A stretch of 64,000 nt of DNA from Trifolium pratense (GCF_020283565.1 NC_060059.1:28593838-28657837), one strand, 5' to 3'; counted from the stretch's first letter, positions 46,985 to 59,484 are shown. Program-made: numbers and translations. The notes: generated by a model not told the origin, from the sequence alone.

Positions 46985-49682
46985 ATGAGATTAAGAATTT
47001 GCAGCACACAGTTGCAGGCTTTGACACAAGAAGCTGCAACATTTGTTAAACAAGCTGTTAATCTAGCAACAAGAAGAAGTCATTCACAAGTTACTCCTCT
47101 TCACCTTGCTACTGTCATGCTTTCAAATTCCACTACACTTCTCCATAAAGCTTGTCTTCAATGCCATTCTCATCCTCTCCATTACAAAGCACTAGAGATT
47201 TGCTTCAATGTTTCGCTCAACCGTTTGCCTTCATCGACAATATCAAGTCCTCTTTTGGGAGGTCCTCAATATTCATCTCCTTCACTTTCTAATTCGTTAG
47301 TTGCGGCTTTCAAACGTGCTCAAGGTCACCAACGCCGTACTACTTCTATTGAGAATCAGCAACAATCTATTTTAGCCTTGAAAATTGAAGTTGAACAGTT
47401 AATAATCTCTATTCTTGATGATCCTTGTATTAGTAGAGTTATGAGAGAAGCTGGTTTCTCTAGTACACTTATTAAGAACAAGGTTGAACAAGCACTTATA
47501 AGTCATTCTGAGGAAAACACTTATACGCAACAAGTCCGAGGTAACAATGTGTCTTCATCTACATCTTTTGATCTACTTGGTGGTTCTATAGACCATAATG
47601 ATGTAACTAGTGTTTTTAGTGAACTTGTGAATAAGAGAAGAAACACGATTATTGTTGGCGAGAGTCTTGAAAATGTTGAGGAAGTAGCTAAGGGAGTGAT
47701 GCAAAAGTTCGAGAGAAGAAACGTCGATCAAGGAGAGTTAAGGTACATGCAATTTGTGAGTGTTCCTCTTGTTTCCTTTAAGAATATTAGCAAGGAAGAA
47801 GTTGAAAGGAAGATTGTGGAGCTTAGGAGGTTGATAAGAAGCTATGAAGGAAGAAGATTTATTCTATACTTTGGTGATTTAAAATGGTTGTTTGAGTTTT
47901 GGTCAAATTATTGTGAACAAAGAACAAGAAGCTACTATTGTTCTGTGGAACATATGGTTATGGAGATTAAAAAATTGATTAGTGGAAATGAAGTGAATGG
48001 TAAATTTGTGCTTATGGGGATTGCAACTTATACAAGTTACATGAAATGTAAAATGTGGCATCCTTCTCTTGAAGCTATTTGGGAGCTTCATCCCTTTATT
48101 ACAACTTGTGTTGGTAGCTTGAGCCTTACTTTAAGTCTTGATAGGTAATTAATTCATTTTTCTATATGTATATTTCTATATCTTGTTTTTGATGCTTGTA
48201 TATTTTTTATTTTTTATTTTTACTGTTTTTGAATGCATGAATTTTAGGACTGTTTGGATTAGACTATTTGAGATTATATTATATACTGGCATAAACACTT
48301 GTGAGTCTGTTTGAGAGAGCTTATAAAAACAACTTATGTCATGTTCATAAGCCGTTTTCAGCTTATTTCCAATAGGATAACATATGAAAAGAGCTTATAA
48401 CTTATACAAAAAAGTTTAAATTTATTTATGAAGTGAGCTTATAACTTATACATAAGCACTTATTCTATAAGTGCTTAATTAAGTTGTTTATCCAAAACAA
48501 GGTCTAATTTGAATTCTTTTGACTGTTTTATTGTTTTAGTAATTTTCAAGCTCAGGAGAGAAGCAAGATGAAAATCAAGGATGAATCTTTCGAAGATGGC
48601 GTGAAAGTGAGCAAGCATCCAGTTTTGCCAACATGGCTCCAAAATTGCAAGGAAGTGAGAGTTCAAACAATGGAAAATCAGGTTTGTTATCATAACCATG
48701 TTTAGTTATTAGTACAAAATAGTAATAATGTATTTTTAGGAAATTAAAAATCTTGAAACTAATGTTTCTAGCTCTATATTTTTGCCTTATGAATCAGAAA
48801 AATGCAAAGCAATGTGATAAAGAATGTGAAGGAAACTTAATAATGTTCATTCCACAAAATGTTTCTAAGCAAGATCTTGTTTCAAATCCAAACTCTAGCC
48901 CCAACTCAGCTTCTTCAAGTGATGAAGTTGATGGTTTTAAAAGTACTCAAATGTTCAATGAACTCAATGATGAGAATATGAAGATTCTATGTGATGCAAT
49001 GGAGAAAAAGGTTCCAAACCAAATTAAAATAGCTAAGGAAATTGCAAGCACAGTCCTTCTTTGTAGGTCAGGAATGAGAAAAGGAGGAGAGAAAGATAAC
49101 TTCTTGGTCAAGAAAGATGGTAAACAAGAGACTTGGATGTTATTTCTCGGCGTTGATTCTCAAGCAAAAGAATTAATCTCAAAAGAGTTAGCGAAAGTTG
49201 TTTTCAGCTCTTACAGTAACTTTATTACCGTTGGTATGAGTAGTTTCTTCGCCGAAGGAAGTGACGAGTCAAAAAAGAAGAGGAAAAGGGATGAGTTTGG
49301 TAGTAACTATATGCAGAGATTTGGTGAAGCAATGAATGAGAATCCTCATAGAGTGTTCTACATGGAAGATTTCGAACAAGTTGATTACTTTACTCAAAAG
49401 GGTATTAGGAAAGCAATCGAAAGTGGAAGTATAATACTTCCTTGTGGCGAATCGATACCTCTCAAGGACGCTATTGTCATTTTCAGTTCTGAAACAGCTT
49501 TTTCATATGATGAAAACATAGGGAAAGAGAATGTTGATAACTTGGAGGAGCAGAAACCATGCCTCTCTTTGGATCTCAATATGGCGATTGAAGTTGATGC
49601 ACGGAATGCGCATATAACTGAAGAGTTTCGGATACTAGAGTTAGTTGATAAGCAAATTAAGTTTGAAACACAAGAACTGTGA
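46985..49682 (+). CDS. SMXL: SMAX1-LIKE protein (SMXL3/4/5-type), Clp-like transcriptional repressor
   Basis: Three exons: 46985-48144, 48540-48681, 48798-49682; 728 residues. N-terminal double Clp-N domain (LTQEAATFVKQAVNLATRR, THPLHY-like block, LVAAFKRAQ, ISILDDPCISRVMREAGFSS). A first P-loop-like domain, NTIIVGESLENVEEVAKG, has no Walker Lys, so ATPase activity is unlikely there. FILYFGDLKWLF and GKFVLMGIATYTSYM follow, and the second domain has PHRVFYMEDFEQVDY. The EAR motif LSLDLN near the C-terminus recruits TOPLESS-type co-repressors in this family. The RGKT degron that makes SMAX1/SMXL6-8 sensitive to karrikin/strigolactone is not seen where expected, which points to the SMXL3/4/5 group linked to phloem formation. 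It is shorter than Arabidopsis SMXL3 (about 815). Intron 1 has a MITE. Confidence 0.94.
48243..48515. mobile_element. MITE in SMXL intron 1
   Basis: GGACTGTTTGGATTAGAC at the left and 'TTATCCAAAACAAGGTC' at the right form inverted ends. Interior 'GAGCTTATAACTTATAC' repeats match 36270-36540. Confidence 0.6.
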
Positions 49683-50265
49683 CATGAAAGAAAGAATGAA
49701 GATAGAACAAACATGTTATGTTTGTGTAATACTTATTTTTTTTCTTCATAAGTGTGGTTAACAAAGTAATGGATGCAAAATTATTAGATAGAATACAACT
49801 TTATGTGCATTTTACAATCTTCTGCTTATTCTGATTGAATTTTTCATGTATCTAATATGTTGTAAACTGAACTATATCTATATCTAACATAGCCACAAAT
49901 AATAAACAAACACAAAGTAAATTCTAATGTTCTAAAATCTCTAAATTATTGAATATCAAAATTACAATTTTTTTTAATCTGTAACAAATAGGCTCATAAA
50001 CTTTAAAAAGGGCTCATTTTTTGTTCCGTCTTAGACCTTTTCAATGTGTTGCGCTGGCCTTACAATATCCAAGTCGAAAAAAAACTAAGGCCGGCCGGCC
50101 TATTGATATACGATATTTAAATTCACATACAATGCCAAAAGGTTAAATATAAAGTTCTTATTTTATTACTTTAGGTCAAAAACTCATAAATATAAAATTA
50201 CAATTTCACTAAGAAACTTCAAAAGGTTCTCAAGTCTTTTGAAATCCATATCATCATGTAATTAT
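49683..50265. other. Convergent intergenic region between SMXL (+) and TPD1-like (-)
   Basis: Holds the 3' UTRs of both genes. No gene or bounded repeat seen. Confidence 0.5.
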
Positions 50266-51020
50266 TTATACTTGTGTTTCATTTTGTCTTCTACATGGTG
50301 ATTCTGTATTAGAGTATACAGCAAAAAAAGGAAAGGGTTGATTCCAAGCATAGGTAAATTCATGAGTACCCTGAGGATTCAAGGTATCACCTTTATATAA
50401 GAGACAACTATCCCCTTGGTTACCAAGAATTGCAGTGTCGATACCTATTGCACTTCTAAACCATTTACAATACAAAAATATATGGCTTTGTGGACAGTTA
50501 CAACGGTTGATAACTGACACAATAAATTGATTTGTGCCTTGTACTTTTCCATGAAACGTTTGTTCAACTTGAAGACTGCTCAGTGGACAGTTACATGATC
50601 CTAAAACAAAAATAAAAATTGGATTAAACACACAAAATTAATTAGGATGGTAATTGGAGATTGAGGTTGTACTTTTGACTTCTGTGGAGATATGGCGACT
50701 TAAAAAAAAAGTATATTTTTATTTTATAATTTAAAATAATATATTTAAATTAAGGTTGTTCGGTCTTGATCGAACAATTACGGATGTTTGACTGCACTAA
50801 CTTTATGATTGCAACGATCAATAAAGTGAGAAGGAGGTTGATGGTTCGATCTCCATCCTCAACACAAAATTAAATTAATTAACTATATATTAACAATAAT
50901 ATATTGTATGTTTAAGAAAAACAATGGATATGAAGGAATTATAAGAGCATAAATATATATACCTTTGATGACAAGAGTAAGGAAGATTGTGAAAATAAGA
51001 TACTTGAACGCAGTCTTCAT
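50266..51020 (-). CDS. TPD1-like small secreted cysteine-rich protein, copy 1
   Basis: Two exons on the minus strand: 51020-50963 (58 nt) and 50600-50266; 130 residues. Exon 1 encodes a hydrophobic signal peptide ending at VIK. The mature part begins GSCNCPLSSLQV and has the TPD1-family pattern: paired Cys at the start, INRCNCPQ, YCKWF, GDSCLLYKG, FTYAW and a last Cys near the end. TPD1 of Arabidopsis is a secreted ligand for the EMS1 receptor kinase in tapetum fate; many paralogues of unknown role exist. Database annotations sometimes mislabel this family as N-acetylglucosaminyltransferases. A TATAAATA (plus-strand 51058-51065) lies about 40 bp upstream of the ATG. Part of the gene was copied to 56857-59467. 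Confidence 0.87.
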
Positions 51021-53128
51021 TTTTCTTTGTTGCTAACTCTTGTGGCTTTGGTGGTCTTATTTATATTTGAAAAAAGTCATGAGTTAGCGAACAATACTCC
51101 CTCCGGACACAATTATATGCAAAATTCATAAGTTCATTAAAAAAGTAGTGTATCTGGTCAATAATATAGATCCAATACATTACTTTTTCATTGAATCTAA
51201 AAAGTGAATTTTGCTTATAATTGTGTCTGAAATGAGTACAAATTAGTCAAATCAAAAAATAAACAAGACAGAGTATTTGGTCATTTATTTTATTTTTCTA
51301 TTGACTAATATGGTAGAAAAACAAATACCAAAATTAAAAAAAAAATTGTATAAACATAATAAAGGGCAGTCAACGCTTACTTTATTAATATTTTTTAATT
51401 ATAATAAATGTAAAGCTTTGTTGTAGACAATTTTCAAAAATTAAAATAATCTTCTTTCAACAATTGAGTGTCACATTTGATCATTTTACCATAATTAAAA
51501 ATAGACTATAAAAGTTTTGAAAAAAATACTATAAAAGTATCCAAAAAATATATATCTATATCTATATTCTATATTATATATAAGTTTTTGTGTGGACTTT
51601 TCATAATAACAACAATACCCTTAATTTTTTTTAGTAACAAAAAATATTTTATTAACAAACTCATCAAAACATAAGACACATTTTTTTTAGCAGCAAAAAT
51701 CTTTTATTAACAAAAAATATACTATAAATAATAACTTAAATAAAGTTTGACCAAAAAAATAGTATCAATAATCAATAATGAATTGACCCAAGTGGTGAAG
51801 GTCTTGGGTCCTTAAGTAGGAGGCTCGAGGATCAATTTCTAATATATTTTTTTTTGTATGGAAATAATTAGATTGAGAGGTGAAAACACACCTTATTTAT
51901 TTTGTAGGTTTCTTGACGGAGATTAATAATCATAAACGGTGGTGGAAATTTCGTACATATATTATAGTAAAAAAAATACTTAAATAAAAGAAAGGGCAAT
52001 TTTACCAATTTTTTTTTTGAAGGAACCAAATTATTATTTGTGAATTCTCCTTTATTAGCAATGCAAAGTAAAATATAATGGAAAAAAATTATGCACAAAA
52101 AATTAATTAGTAAATAAAATTAAAATATTAAATTAATTAATATTACGGTGTAAATTTAAAATGACCTTTAGTTTGGGACAATTTATTTTAATATCATATT
52201 TTTTTGACACAATTTTAATATCATATTTTTAGATGTGTTAACCTTCCGATTTGCAGAAAAATAAAACGCTAATAATCTAAAATTTGTTCGAATTATAAAT
52301 AAAGTCCGACAAAAAAACTCAAAAATCAAACTCGCGGCTTTCCATTTAAACACAATATGAGAGAGAAAATGAGAAAACTTAAGTGCAGTTCTCTATATAC
52401 TGTTCAAACTGTTCTTCAATAAAATGATGTCAAGTGGATCACTTATTCCAAGTCAGACCCATCTAAACATTATCTCTCTTTCTTCTCCGTTAAGTGTTAA
52501 CACTCTTTTGTGTCGTTGACCAGCACGAATAACTCCATAATCAATTGATCAAAACTTTTATAGGGTCTGTTTGTTTCAGATTTTTCACCAAGAAAATCTA
52601 TTTTTTTGTCTTACTTGTGTTTGTTTCAGATTTTTTCAAAAATTATTTTAGTAAAAAAATCATTTTTTCATCAAAATGAGAATCTATTTTCAATAGTTTT
52701 TATCAAAATCCATTTTTTTTATCATTCATCATCCCTCATTATCTTAAAAAAAAAATAGATTTTGATGATTATAAACAAACGGTAGATAGCTTTAATTTTT
52801 TTTCAAAATCTCTAAAAAAAAAAATGATTTTCTTGAAAATAATTTTTTTCAAAAAAAATCATTTTTTTAAATCTCAAACAAACATGCCCATAATTACCAC
52901 AAATTAACCCATCGACCCTTTTACATATATGCTGCCTTTAAGCTCTTTGGTATTTCCAACCATTAACAATTAGATCCTTATCATGCTTAAATTGATTTTG
53001 TATTTTTGTTGCATTTATATCAAATTTTGTTTTAGTTAGACGTATTCTTAAATTGAAAATCATAATAGCAAAACTACAACCCACGTTGATGTGTTTGATT
53101 TCTACTAACCAGTACATGAACACACTAG
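50559..53128. repeat. Segmental duplication, copy 1 (2570 bp)
   Basis: Starts inside exon 2 of the TPD1-like gene (TTTGTTCAACTTGAAG) and ends ACATGAACACACTAG. It matches 56857-59467 almost base for base over its length, with small indels. It contains exon 1, the intron, the promoter and the left 80% of the MULE-type element at 52370-53311. Confidence 0.95.
51021..52369. other. Upstream region of TPD1-like copy 1
   Basis: AT-rich. A tRNA-like stretch at 51782-51850 (GACCCAAGTGGTGAAGG, then GGCTCGAGGATCAATT and a T run) resembles a SINE. No gene seen. Confidence 0.45.
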
Positions 53129-53311
53129 AATTCAACCAGAAAAGACCTCCCAAATCAATTGACGGAGAAGAAAGAGAGATAACAGAGAAGAAAGAGAGAT
53201 AATGGTAGATCCGTTTAGACGAGTCTGACTTGGAATAAGTAATTCACTTGGCATCATTTTATTGGAGAACAATTTGAACAGTATATAGAGAGCTGCACCT
53301 AAGTTTTCTCC
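52370..53311. mobile_element. MULE-type element (942 bp) with a nested MITE
   Basis: Flanked by a perfect 9-bp duplication GAGAGAAAA (52361-52369, 53312-53320). Inverted ends of about 120 bp start (T/G)GAGAAAACTTAAGTGCAG and include 'CTCTATATACTGTTCAAA' and 'AAAATGATG'. A 327-bp MITE (52563-52889; GGGTCTGTTTGTTTCAG and the complement of GGGCATGTTTGTTTGAG) is nested inside. A 71-codon minus-strand frame at 52938-53153 is partly preserved in the second copy but is not recognised. Confidence 0.88.
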
Positions 53312-53320
53312 GAGAGAAAA

Positions 53321-53801
53321 AGCTTAATTTTGTTATGAAACTATGTATAAAGTAAACATCAGGAATAATAAGGAAGAATAATGAGAAAGGGAGAAGAGAG
53401 GAGAATATTAGAGTTTGTATTGTTCCTTAAGGTATGTTTGATTCGTAAATAACAAGAACTTGACAGAACGGTACAAGACAAAACAAGATAATACAAGACA
53501 GGACAAAACTGTACCGGAGAGATATAAGGCGATAATATTTTTATATTCGAAAATAAAATGAGTATTTTCGTATTTTTTATAGTTGTACTGTGGACAAAAA
53601 GTTGTCATGTGGTTCAGTGAGGGACAAAAAACCTTGTTTTTTTTCCTGTCCCTTGCTGCCTAATTTGTCCAGTTTCATAACCTGTTTCAAATCAAACAGG
53701 CTACAACAAAAGTTGTTCAGTCTAGACCCCTATTTTTTAGCAGATCAAACGTACCATAAGAGTATACTTTACATGATAGATATGTTCTATTTATAAACAA
53801 A
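53321..53801. other. Intergenic, nothing recognised
   Basis: Contains 'ACAAGACAGGACAAAACTG'-type short repeats near 53465-53515, possibly the end of a decayed MITE. No gene. Confidence 0.35.
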
Positions 53802-53835
53802 CTAGCGGGCCAGGCAGGCGCGTTCTGCGCCTGCC
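53802..53835 (-). mobile_element. Helitron 3' terminus, minus strand
   Basis: A perfect 9-bp stem GGCAGGCGC/GCGCCTGCC with a 5-nt loop (53813-53835) is followed on the minus strand by TGGCCCGCTAG and then T, matching a Helitron hairpin plus CTAG end. The body would run rightwards; its 5' end was not located. Confidence 0.75.
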
Positions 53836-54146
53836 GTACATGTTTTCTTATATTCATTGGTCCAAGATTAAATAATTAAGGAATTCAAATATTTATCACT
53901 TGTGTCATACAAGTCATTGATATGATTTTGGAGACTTAAGGATAAATCTATAATTTGGGTCCTAACTAATAAGTAGTATAAATAATTTTAATTACTAAAA
54001 AAACACAAAAAATTCAATTTTTACATGCATTTCTAATGCAATCATTCACGGTCACTAAAAATTATGTATACATCTATATGTTATAATATGATTTGTCAAA
54101 AAAAAAAAAACTATACCTTCTATATGAGAAAACTAGGGATAACTGA

Positions 54147-54537
54147 CAATGGCAGACCTAGGGGTGGGTTGAGGTGGGCCACGACCCACCCTCACCCCAA
54201 AAAAGTAATTTTTTTTATAGGTAGGGTATTTATTTAAATGTATTATTAATAATTTTAAGTTATTCGGTATACGTATTGGTACAAATATTAATGTAAATAT
54301 TAATTTATAGTTTATTATTTACGATCATAAGTAACTCGATACACACATTACTTCAAGTATTATTGTAAATATTAGTTCATAGTCTATTACTGATGATTTC
54401 ACGTCACTTAGTATACTTAGAATATTAATTTAAGTTACACGGATTAATTTATAACAATTAATTTAGACTTTGTTTGCCAAAAATAGAGGATTTATGACTA
54501 ATAGAATCTATAATATTGGATAAAATTAGAAATTGAA

Positions 54538-54611
<74 letters not shown>

Positions 54612-55004
54612 TGAAATAACATAAAATAATATGTTTAATTAATATATAATTTTTTAAAGTCTCCTATTTTCGCATTTGTTGTAATATTAGTCCTAACTTT
54701 TTTTTCTTGCCGTTTTTGCTGTAAAAGTAGCGACTTTTAATGCCAAAAAAAATGTAAATCTTGGTCTCAAATGTGATATTTCATTTTTGGATTCAATGTT
54801 GGAGACAATAAATCATTTTTTATGACACAAAAAATCACAATTTTTAGAGTAAAAATATGGATTGAAACCACAATTGCAACATATGAAAATAGAAGGACTA
54901 TTTTTGTGAGTTTGATAAAACATGAGACCAAAAGTGCAAACAACTATTCATATATTATAATTTTTTCCAGCCCACCTACACTATTTTTTCTGGTTCCGCC
55001 ACTG
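54147..55004. mobile_element. hAT-type element (858 bp)
   Basis: Ends CAATGGCAGACCTAG and the complement of CAGTGGCGGAACCAG, flanked by a perfect 8-bp duplication ATAACTGA (54139-54146, 55005-55012). A TA microsatellite (54538-54607) lies inside. No transposase. Confidence 0.88.
54538..54607. repeat. (TA)n microsatellite in the hAT element
   Basis: About 70 bp of TA repeat. Confidence 0.95.
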
Positions 55005-55012
55005 ATAACTGA

Positions 55013-56449
55013 TGATTGTATTAGCTAATCAATTATCATCATGTTATGATTGTAGCAAAATTCTTATTTGATACTTGATAAAATTATACGTTCACCGATA
55101 GAGAATAAAAAAAGACAAACAAAAATAAAAAATTTGTTATATTTTTTTTGTTGGAATTAATAGTCCCCTAAAAGAATTTATGTTACGGCCAAAATTTTGA
55201 ATTTATTTTTATGGACCTAGAACGGTTACCCTCTTCGTCCTGCCTCATATACGGCCTTGGTGTCATATGATGTTGATAAACATCCACAATCACTTCCACC
55301 GCAATCGAGACATTTTTTTAGTGATGGTATTTCAAAACAATAGTTTATTTTTTTGGCGTTAGCCTTTTGGTTTATAGGGGAATCGGTCCCGATAATTCAG
55401 AATTCGACCACCCCGATAATTCATAGTTTTTAGTATTCTTTTGAATAAATAAATTAAGCTTTTATTAAAGTTTATTTGAACTATTTACTTGTTTTGTTTC
55501 ATTTTATAATTTTAGGTCTTAGTCCTTGGAATATGAAGAAAAAAGTGGATTTGATGCATTTTATATGTAGGGGTTCTAACCCCGGATACTTCACTTATTC
55601 ACCTTAAAGGTGCCACTAAGCTACTTGACGAAAAAATATATCAAGAATTGTTAGAAAGGTCTCCCTTAATGAAGAAAATGTAAAAAATCAATGTAACTCA
55701 AGTATCGTCGTAACTAAAGGGCAGAGCAACTGTAAAAGTTGAGCAAATGAAAAGTCAAGAAATTGCCGAAACCTGGAGTCTGTCACGGTCGTGGTAAACA
55801 AGTATGAAACAAGGGATTTCACATAAAAGTAATAATGTCTCTTTAATAATGTCTCGTGTTGTCGCTGGCACGGCTGTGGCAGGTCTAGAGTTAGTTTTCG
55901 TCTCTTTAATTCACTCTTAATTCTTCATTAAGTGTAATAATGTCTTAATGGTCATTGAGATGTACGAAATTAAGGTCCTTTAGGTTATAAATAGGACTTC
56001 ATGCGCGTGTAAAAGAAACTGGAGCACAAATTCGTAGTCCCAAATAGAGCACAAAACTGGATATTGAATAAGAGAAAATCATATCCAAAAGGATACACCT
56101 CTCTGCCAACACCACTCATTGCATCACCGAGGAAAAACAGGTTTTGGATGATAAAGGAATATGAAGGAAGCAAGAGGTTTTTAGTTAGAAGTTAGAGAAA
56201 AGTTAGGTTACACGTTACAGCGAAAAGAAGTGTTTGTAATGTAATTTCCATAATATTTAAATTCACAATTTCAAATATTTAAATATAAATCTCCTTTGCT
56301 AAAATAAAATATAAAGCTCATGTTCTTTTTAATTTAGGACATTAACCACTTAAATATAAAAAAATTACAATCACATAAAGAGTATTCAAAGGTTTTAAAT
56401 TAATCCTTTGAAATCAATATTATTTCTAAAAATATACTTCTATTACTTT
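55013..56449. other. Intergenic, probable repeat remnants
   Basis: No gene supported. A tRNA-like motif (GGTTCTAACCCCGGATACTT) lies near 55570, and 'GTCACGGTCGTGG' with 'GGCACGGCTGTGG' near 55785-55880. No boundaries could be fixed. Confidence 0.35.
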
Positions 56450-57308
56450 TTAACTATTACATGGACCAGTTACAACAGTGCTTATAGTAGCAAAAGGAAA
56501 GGCTGCACCCCAAGAATAGGTAAATGCATCTTTATTATTATATGCCAAACCATGTCCATTAAATAAGAGGCAAGTATTCCCTTGTTTTTTAAGAACTATT
56601 GGATCAATACTCTCAGCAGTTTGGAATCCTGCACAAGAAAATGTTATTTGGTTTTGTACACAATTGCAATGGTTGGCAACTACCACTCTCCATTGGGGCT
56701 TTCCATTTATTAATTTCCCAGTTTTACTTTGAGTAATTACAAGGCTGTTCGATGGACAGCTAAGGCATGATCCTGAAAAAAATTGGGTTTAAAAAATATA
56801 TTATTAGAACGAGGGCATAGATATACTTCATATTTTATAAATAAATTTCATATTTCTTTGTTCAACTTGAAGACTGCTCAGTGGACAGTCACATGATCCT
56901 AAAACAAACATAAAAATTGGATTAAACACACAAAATTAATTAGGATGGCAATTGGAGATTGAGGTTGTACTTTTGACTTCATAGGAGATATGACGACTTA
57001 AAAAAAAGTATATTTTTATTTTATAATTTAAAATAATATATTTAAATTAAAGTTGTTCGGTCTTGATCGAACAATCACGGATGTTTGACTGCACTAACTT
57101 TATGATTGCACCGATTAATAAAGTCAGAAGGAGGTTGATAGTTCGATCTCCATCCTCAACACAAAATTAAATTAATTAACTATATATTAACATTAATATA
57201 GGTTTAAGAAAATCAATGGATATGAAGGAATTATAAGAGCATAAATATACCTTTGATGACAAGAGTAAGGAAGATTGTGAAAATAAGATACTTGAACGCG
57301 GTCTCCAT
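56450..57308 (-). CDS. TPD1-like secreted protein, copy 2 (apparently chimeric)
   Basis: Proposed exons on the minus strand: 57308-57251 (58 nt) and 56772-56450; 126 residues. Exon 1 is nearly identical to that of copy 1 (second residue Glu instead of Lys) and encodes the same signal peptide. Exon 2 encodes GSCLSCPSNSLVITQ, ANHCNC, FSCAGF, GNTCLLFNG and FTYSWGAAFPFA: the same family but only about one third identical to copy 1. The intron contains a relic of copy 1's exon 2 start (56857-56905, complete with its AG acceptor), so splicing could go to either site; use of the relic would read into unrelated sequence. TATAAATA lies at plus-strand 57346-57353. The exon pairing is inferred from phase and shared promoter. 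Confidence 0.7.
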
Positions 57309-59467
57309 TTTTCTTTGTTCCTAACTCTTGTGGCTTTGGTGGTCTTATTTATATTTGAAAAAAGTCATGAGTAAGCGAACAATACTCCCTCCGGACACAA
57401 TTATATGCAAAATTCATAAGTTCATTAAAAAAGTAGTGTATCTGGTCAATAATATAGATCAAATACATTACTTTTTCATTGAATCTAAAAAGTGAATTTT
57501 GCTTATAATTGTGTCTGAAATGAGTACAAATTAGTCAAATAAAAAAATAAACAAGACAGAGTATTTGGTCAATGTTATTTTATTTTTCTATTGACTAATA
57601 TGGTAGAAAAACAAATACCAAAATTAAAAAAAAAATTGTATAAACATAATAAAGGGCAGTCAACGCTTACTTTATTAATATTTTTTAATTATAATAAATG
57701 TAAAGCTTTGTTTTAGACAATTTTCAAAAATTAAAATAATATCTTTCAACAATTGAGTGTCACATTTGATCATTTTACCATAATTAAAAATAGATTATAA
57801 AAGTTTTTAAAAAAATACTATAAAAGTATCCAAAAAATATATATCTATATCTATATTCTATATTATATATAAGTTTTTGTGTGGACTTTTCATAATAACA
57901 ACAATACCCTTAATTTTTTTTAGTAACAAAAAATATTTTATTAACAAACTCATCAAAACATAAGACACATTTTTTTTAGCAGCAAAAATCTTTTATTAAC
58001 AAAAAATATACTATAAATAATAACTTAAATAAATTTTGACCAAAAAAATAGTATCAATAATCAATAATGAATTGACCCAAGTGGTGAAGGTCTTGGGTCC
58101 TTAAGTAGGAGGCTCGAGGATCAATTTCTAATATATTTTTTTTTGTATGGAAATAATTAGATTGAGAGGTGAAAACACACCTTATTTATTTTGCAGGTTT
58201 CTTGACGGAGATTAATAATCATAAACGGTGGTGGAAATTTCGTACTTATATTATAGAAAAAAAAATACTTAAATAAAAGAAAGGGCAATTTTACCAATTT
58301 TTTTTTGAAGGAACCAAATTATTATTTGTGAATTCTCCTTTATTAGCAATGCAAAGTAAAATATAATGGAAAAAAATTATGCACAAAAAAATTAATTAGT
58401 AAATAAAATTAAAATATTAAATTAATTAATATTACGGTGTAAATTTAAAATGACCTTTAGTTTGGGACAATTTATTTTAATATCATATTTTTTTGACACA
58501 ATTTTAATATCATATTTTTAGATGTATTAACCTTCCGATTTGCAGAAAAATAAGACGCTAATAATCTAAAATTTGTTCGAATTATAAATAAAGTCCGACA
58601 AAAAAACTCAAAAATCAAACTCGGGTTTCCATTTAAACACAATCACTTGGTACAACCTTTCTTAACATGAGAGAGAAAAGGAGAAAACTTAAGTGCAGTT
58701 CTCTATATACTGTTCAAACTGTTCTTCAATAAAATGATGTCAAGTGGATCACTTATTCCATGTCAGACCCATCTAAACGGATCTACCGTTATCTCTCTTT
58801 CTTCTCCGTTAAGCATTAACACTCTTTTGTGTCGTTAACCGGCACGAATAACTCCATAATCAATTGATCAAAACTTTTATAGGGCCGGTTTGTTTCAGAT
58901 TTTTCACCAAGAAAATCTATTTTTCCCAAAAAAAAAAAACTATTTTTTTGTCTTACTTGTGTTTGTTTCAGATTTTTTCAAAAATCATTTTAGTAAAAAA
59001 ATCATTTTTTCATCAAAATGAGAATCTATTTTCAATAGTTTTTATCAAAATCCTTTTTTTTTTTATCATTCATCATCCCTCACCATCTTAAAAAAATAGA
59101 TTTTGATGATCGTAAACAAACGACAAATAGTTTTAGATTTTTTTTCAAAATCTCTAAAAAAAAATGATTTTCTTAAAAATAAATTTTTTCAAAAAAAATC
59201 ATTTTTTTAAATCTCAAACAACATGCCCATAATTACCACAAATTAACCCATCGACCCTTTTACATATATGCTGCCTTTAAGCTCTCTGGTATTTCCAACC
59301 ATTAACAATTAGATCCTTATCATGCTTAAATTGATTTTGTATTTTTGTTGCATTTATATCAAATTTTGTTTTAGTTAGACGTATTCTTAAATTGAAAATC
59401 ATAATAGCAAAACTACAACCCACGTTGATGTGTTTGATTTCTACTAACCAGTACATGAACACACTAG
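56857..59467. repeat. Segmental duplication, copy 2 (2611 bp)
   Basis: Counterpart of 50559-53128. It lacks the rest of copy 1's exon 2 and truncates the MULE-type element at the same internal point (after CACACTAG). It keeps some bases lost from copy 1, such as GGATCTACC near 58790, so both descend from a fuller ancestor. Confidence 0.95.
58680..59467. mobile_element. Truncated copy of the MULE-type element with nested MITE
   Basis: Left end preserved as GGAGAAAACTTAAGTGCAG behind GAGAGAAAA (58671-58679). The nested MITE is at 58882-59228. The right terminus is missing because the duplication breakpoint lies inside the element. Confidence 0.88.
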
Positions 59468-59484
59468 CTTATTCGTTCCTCAGT

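Noticed and set aside
52938..53153. 71-codon minus-strand frame, 61 codons of which recur at 59277-59462
   Set aside because: The match is explained by the segmental duplication; no homology recognised, and it lies inside a MULE-type element. A captured gene fragment cannot be excluded.
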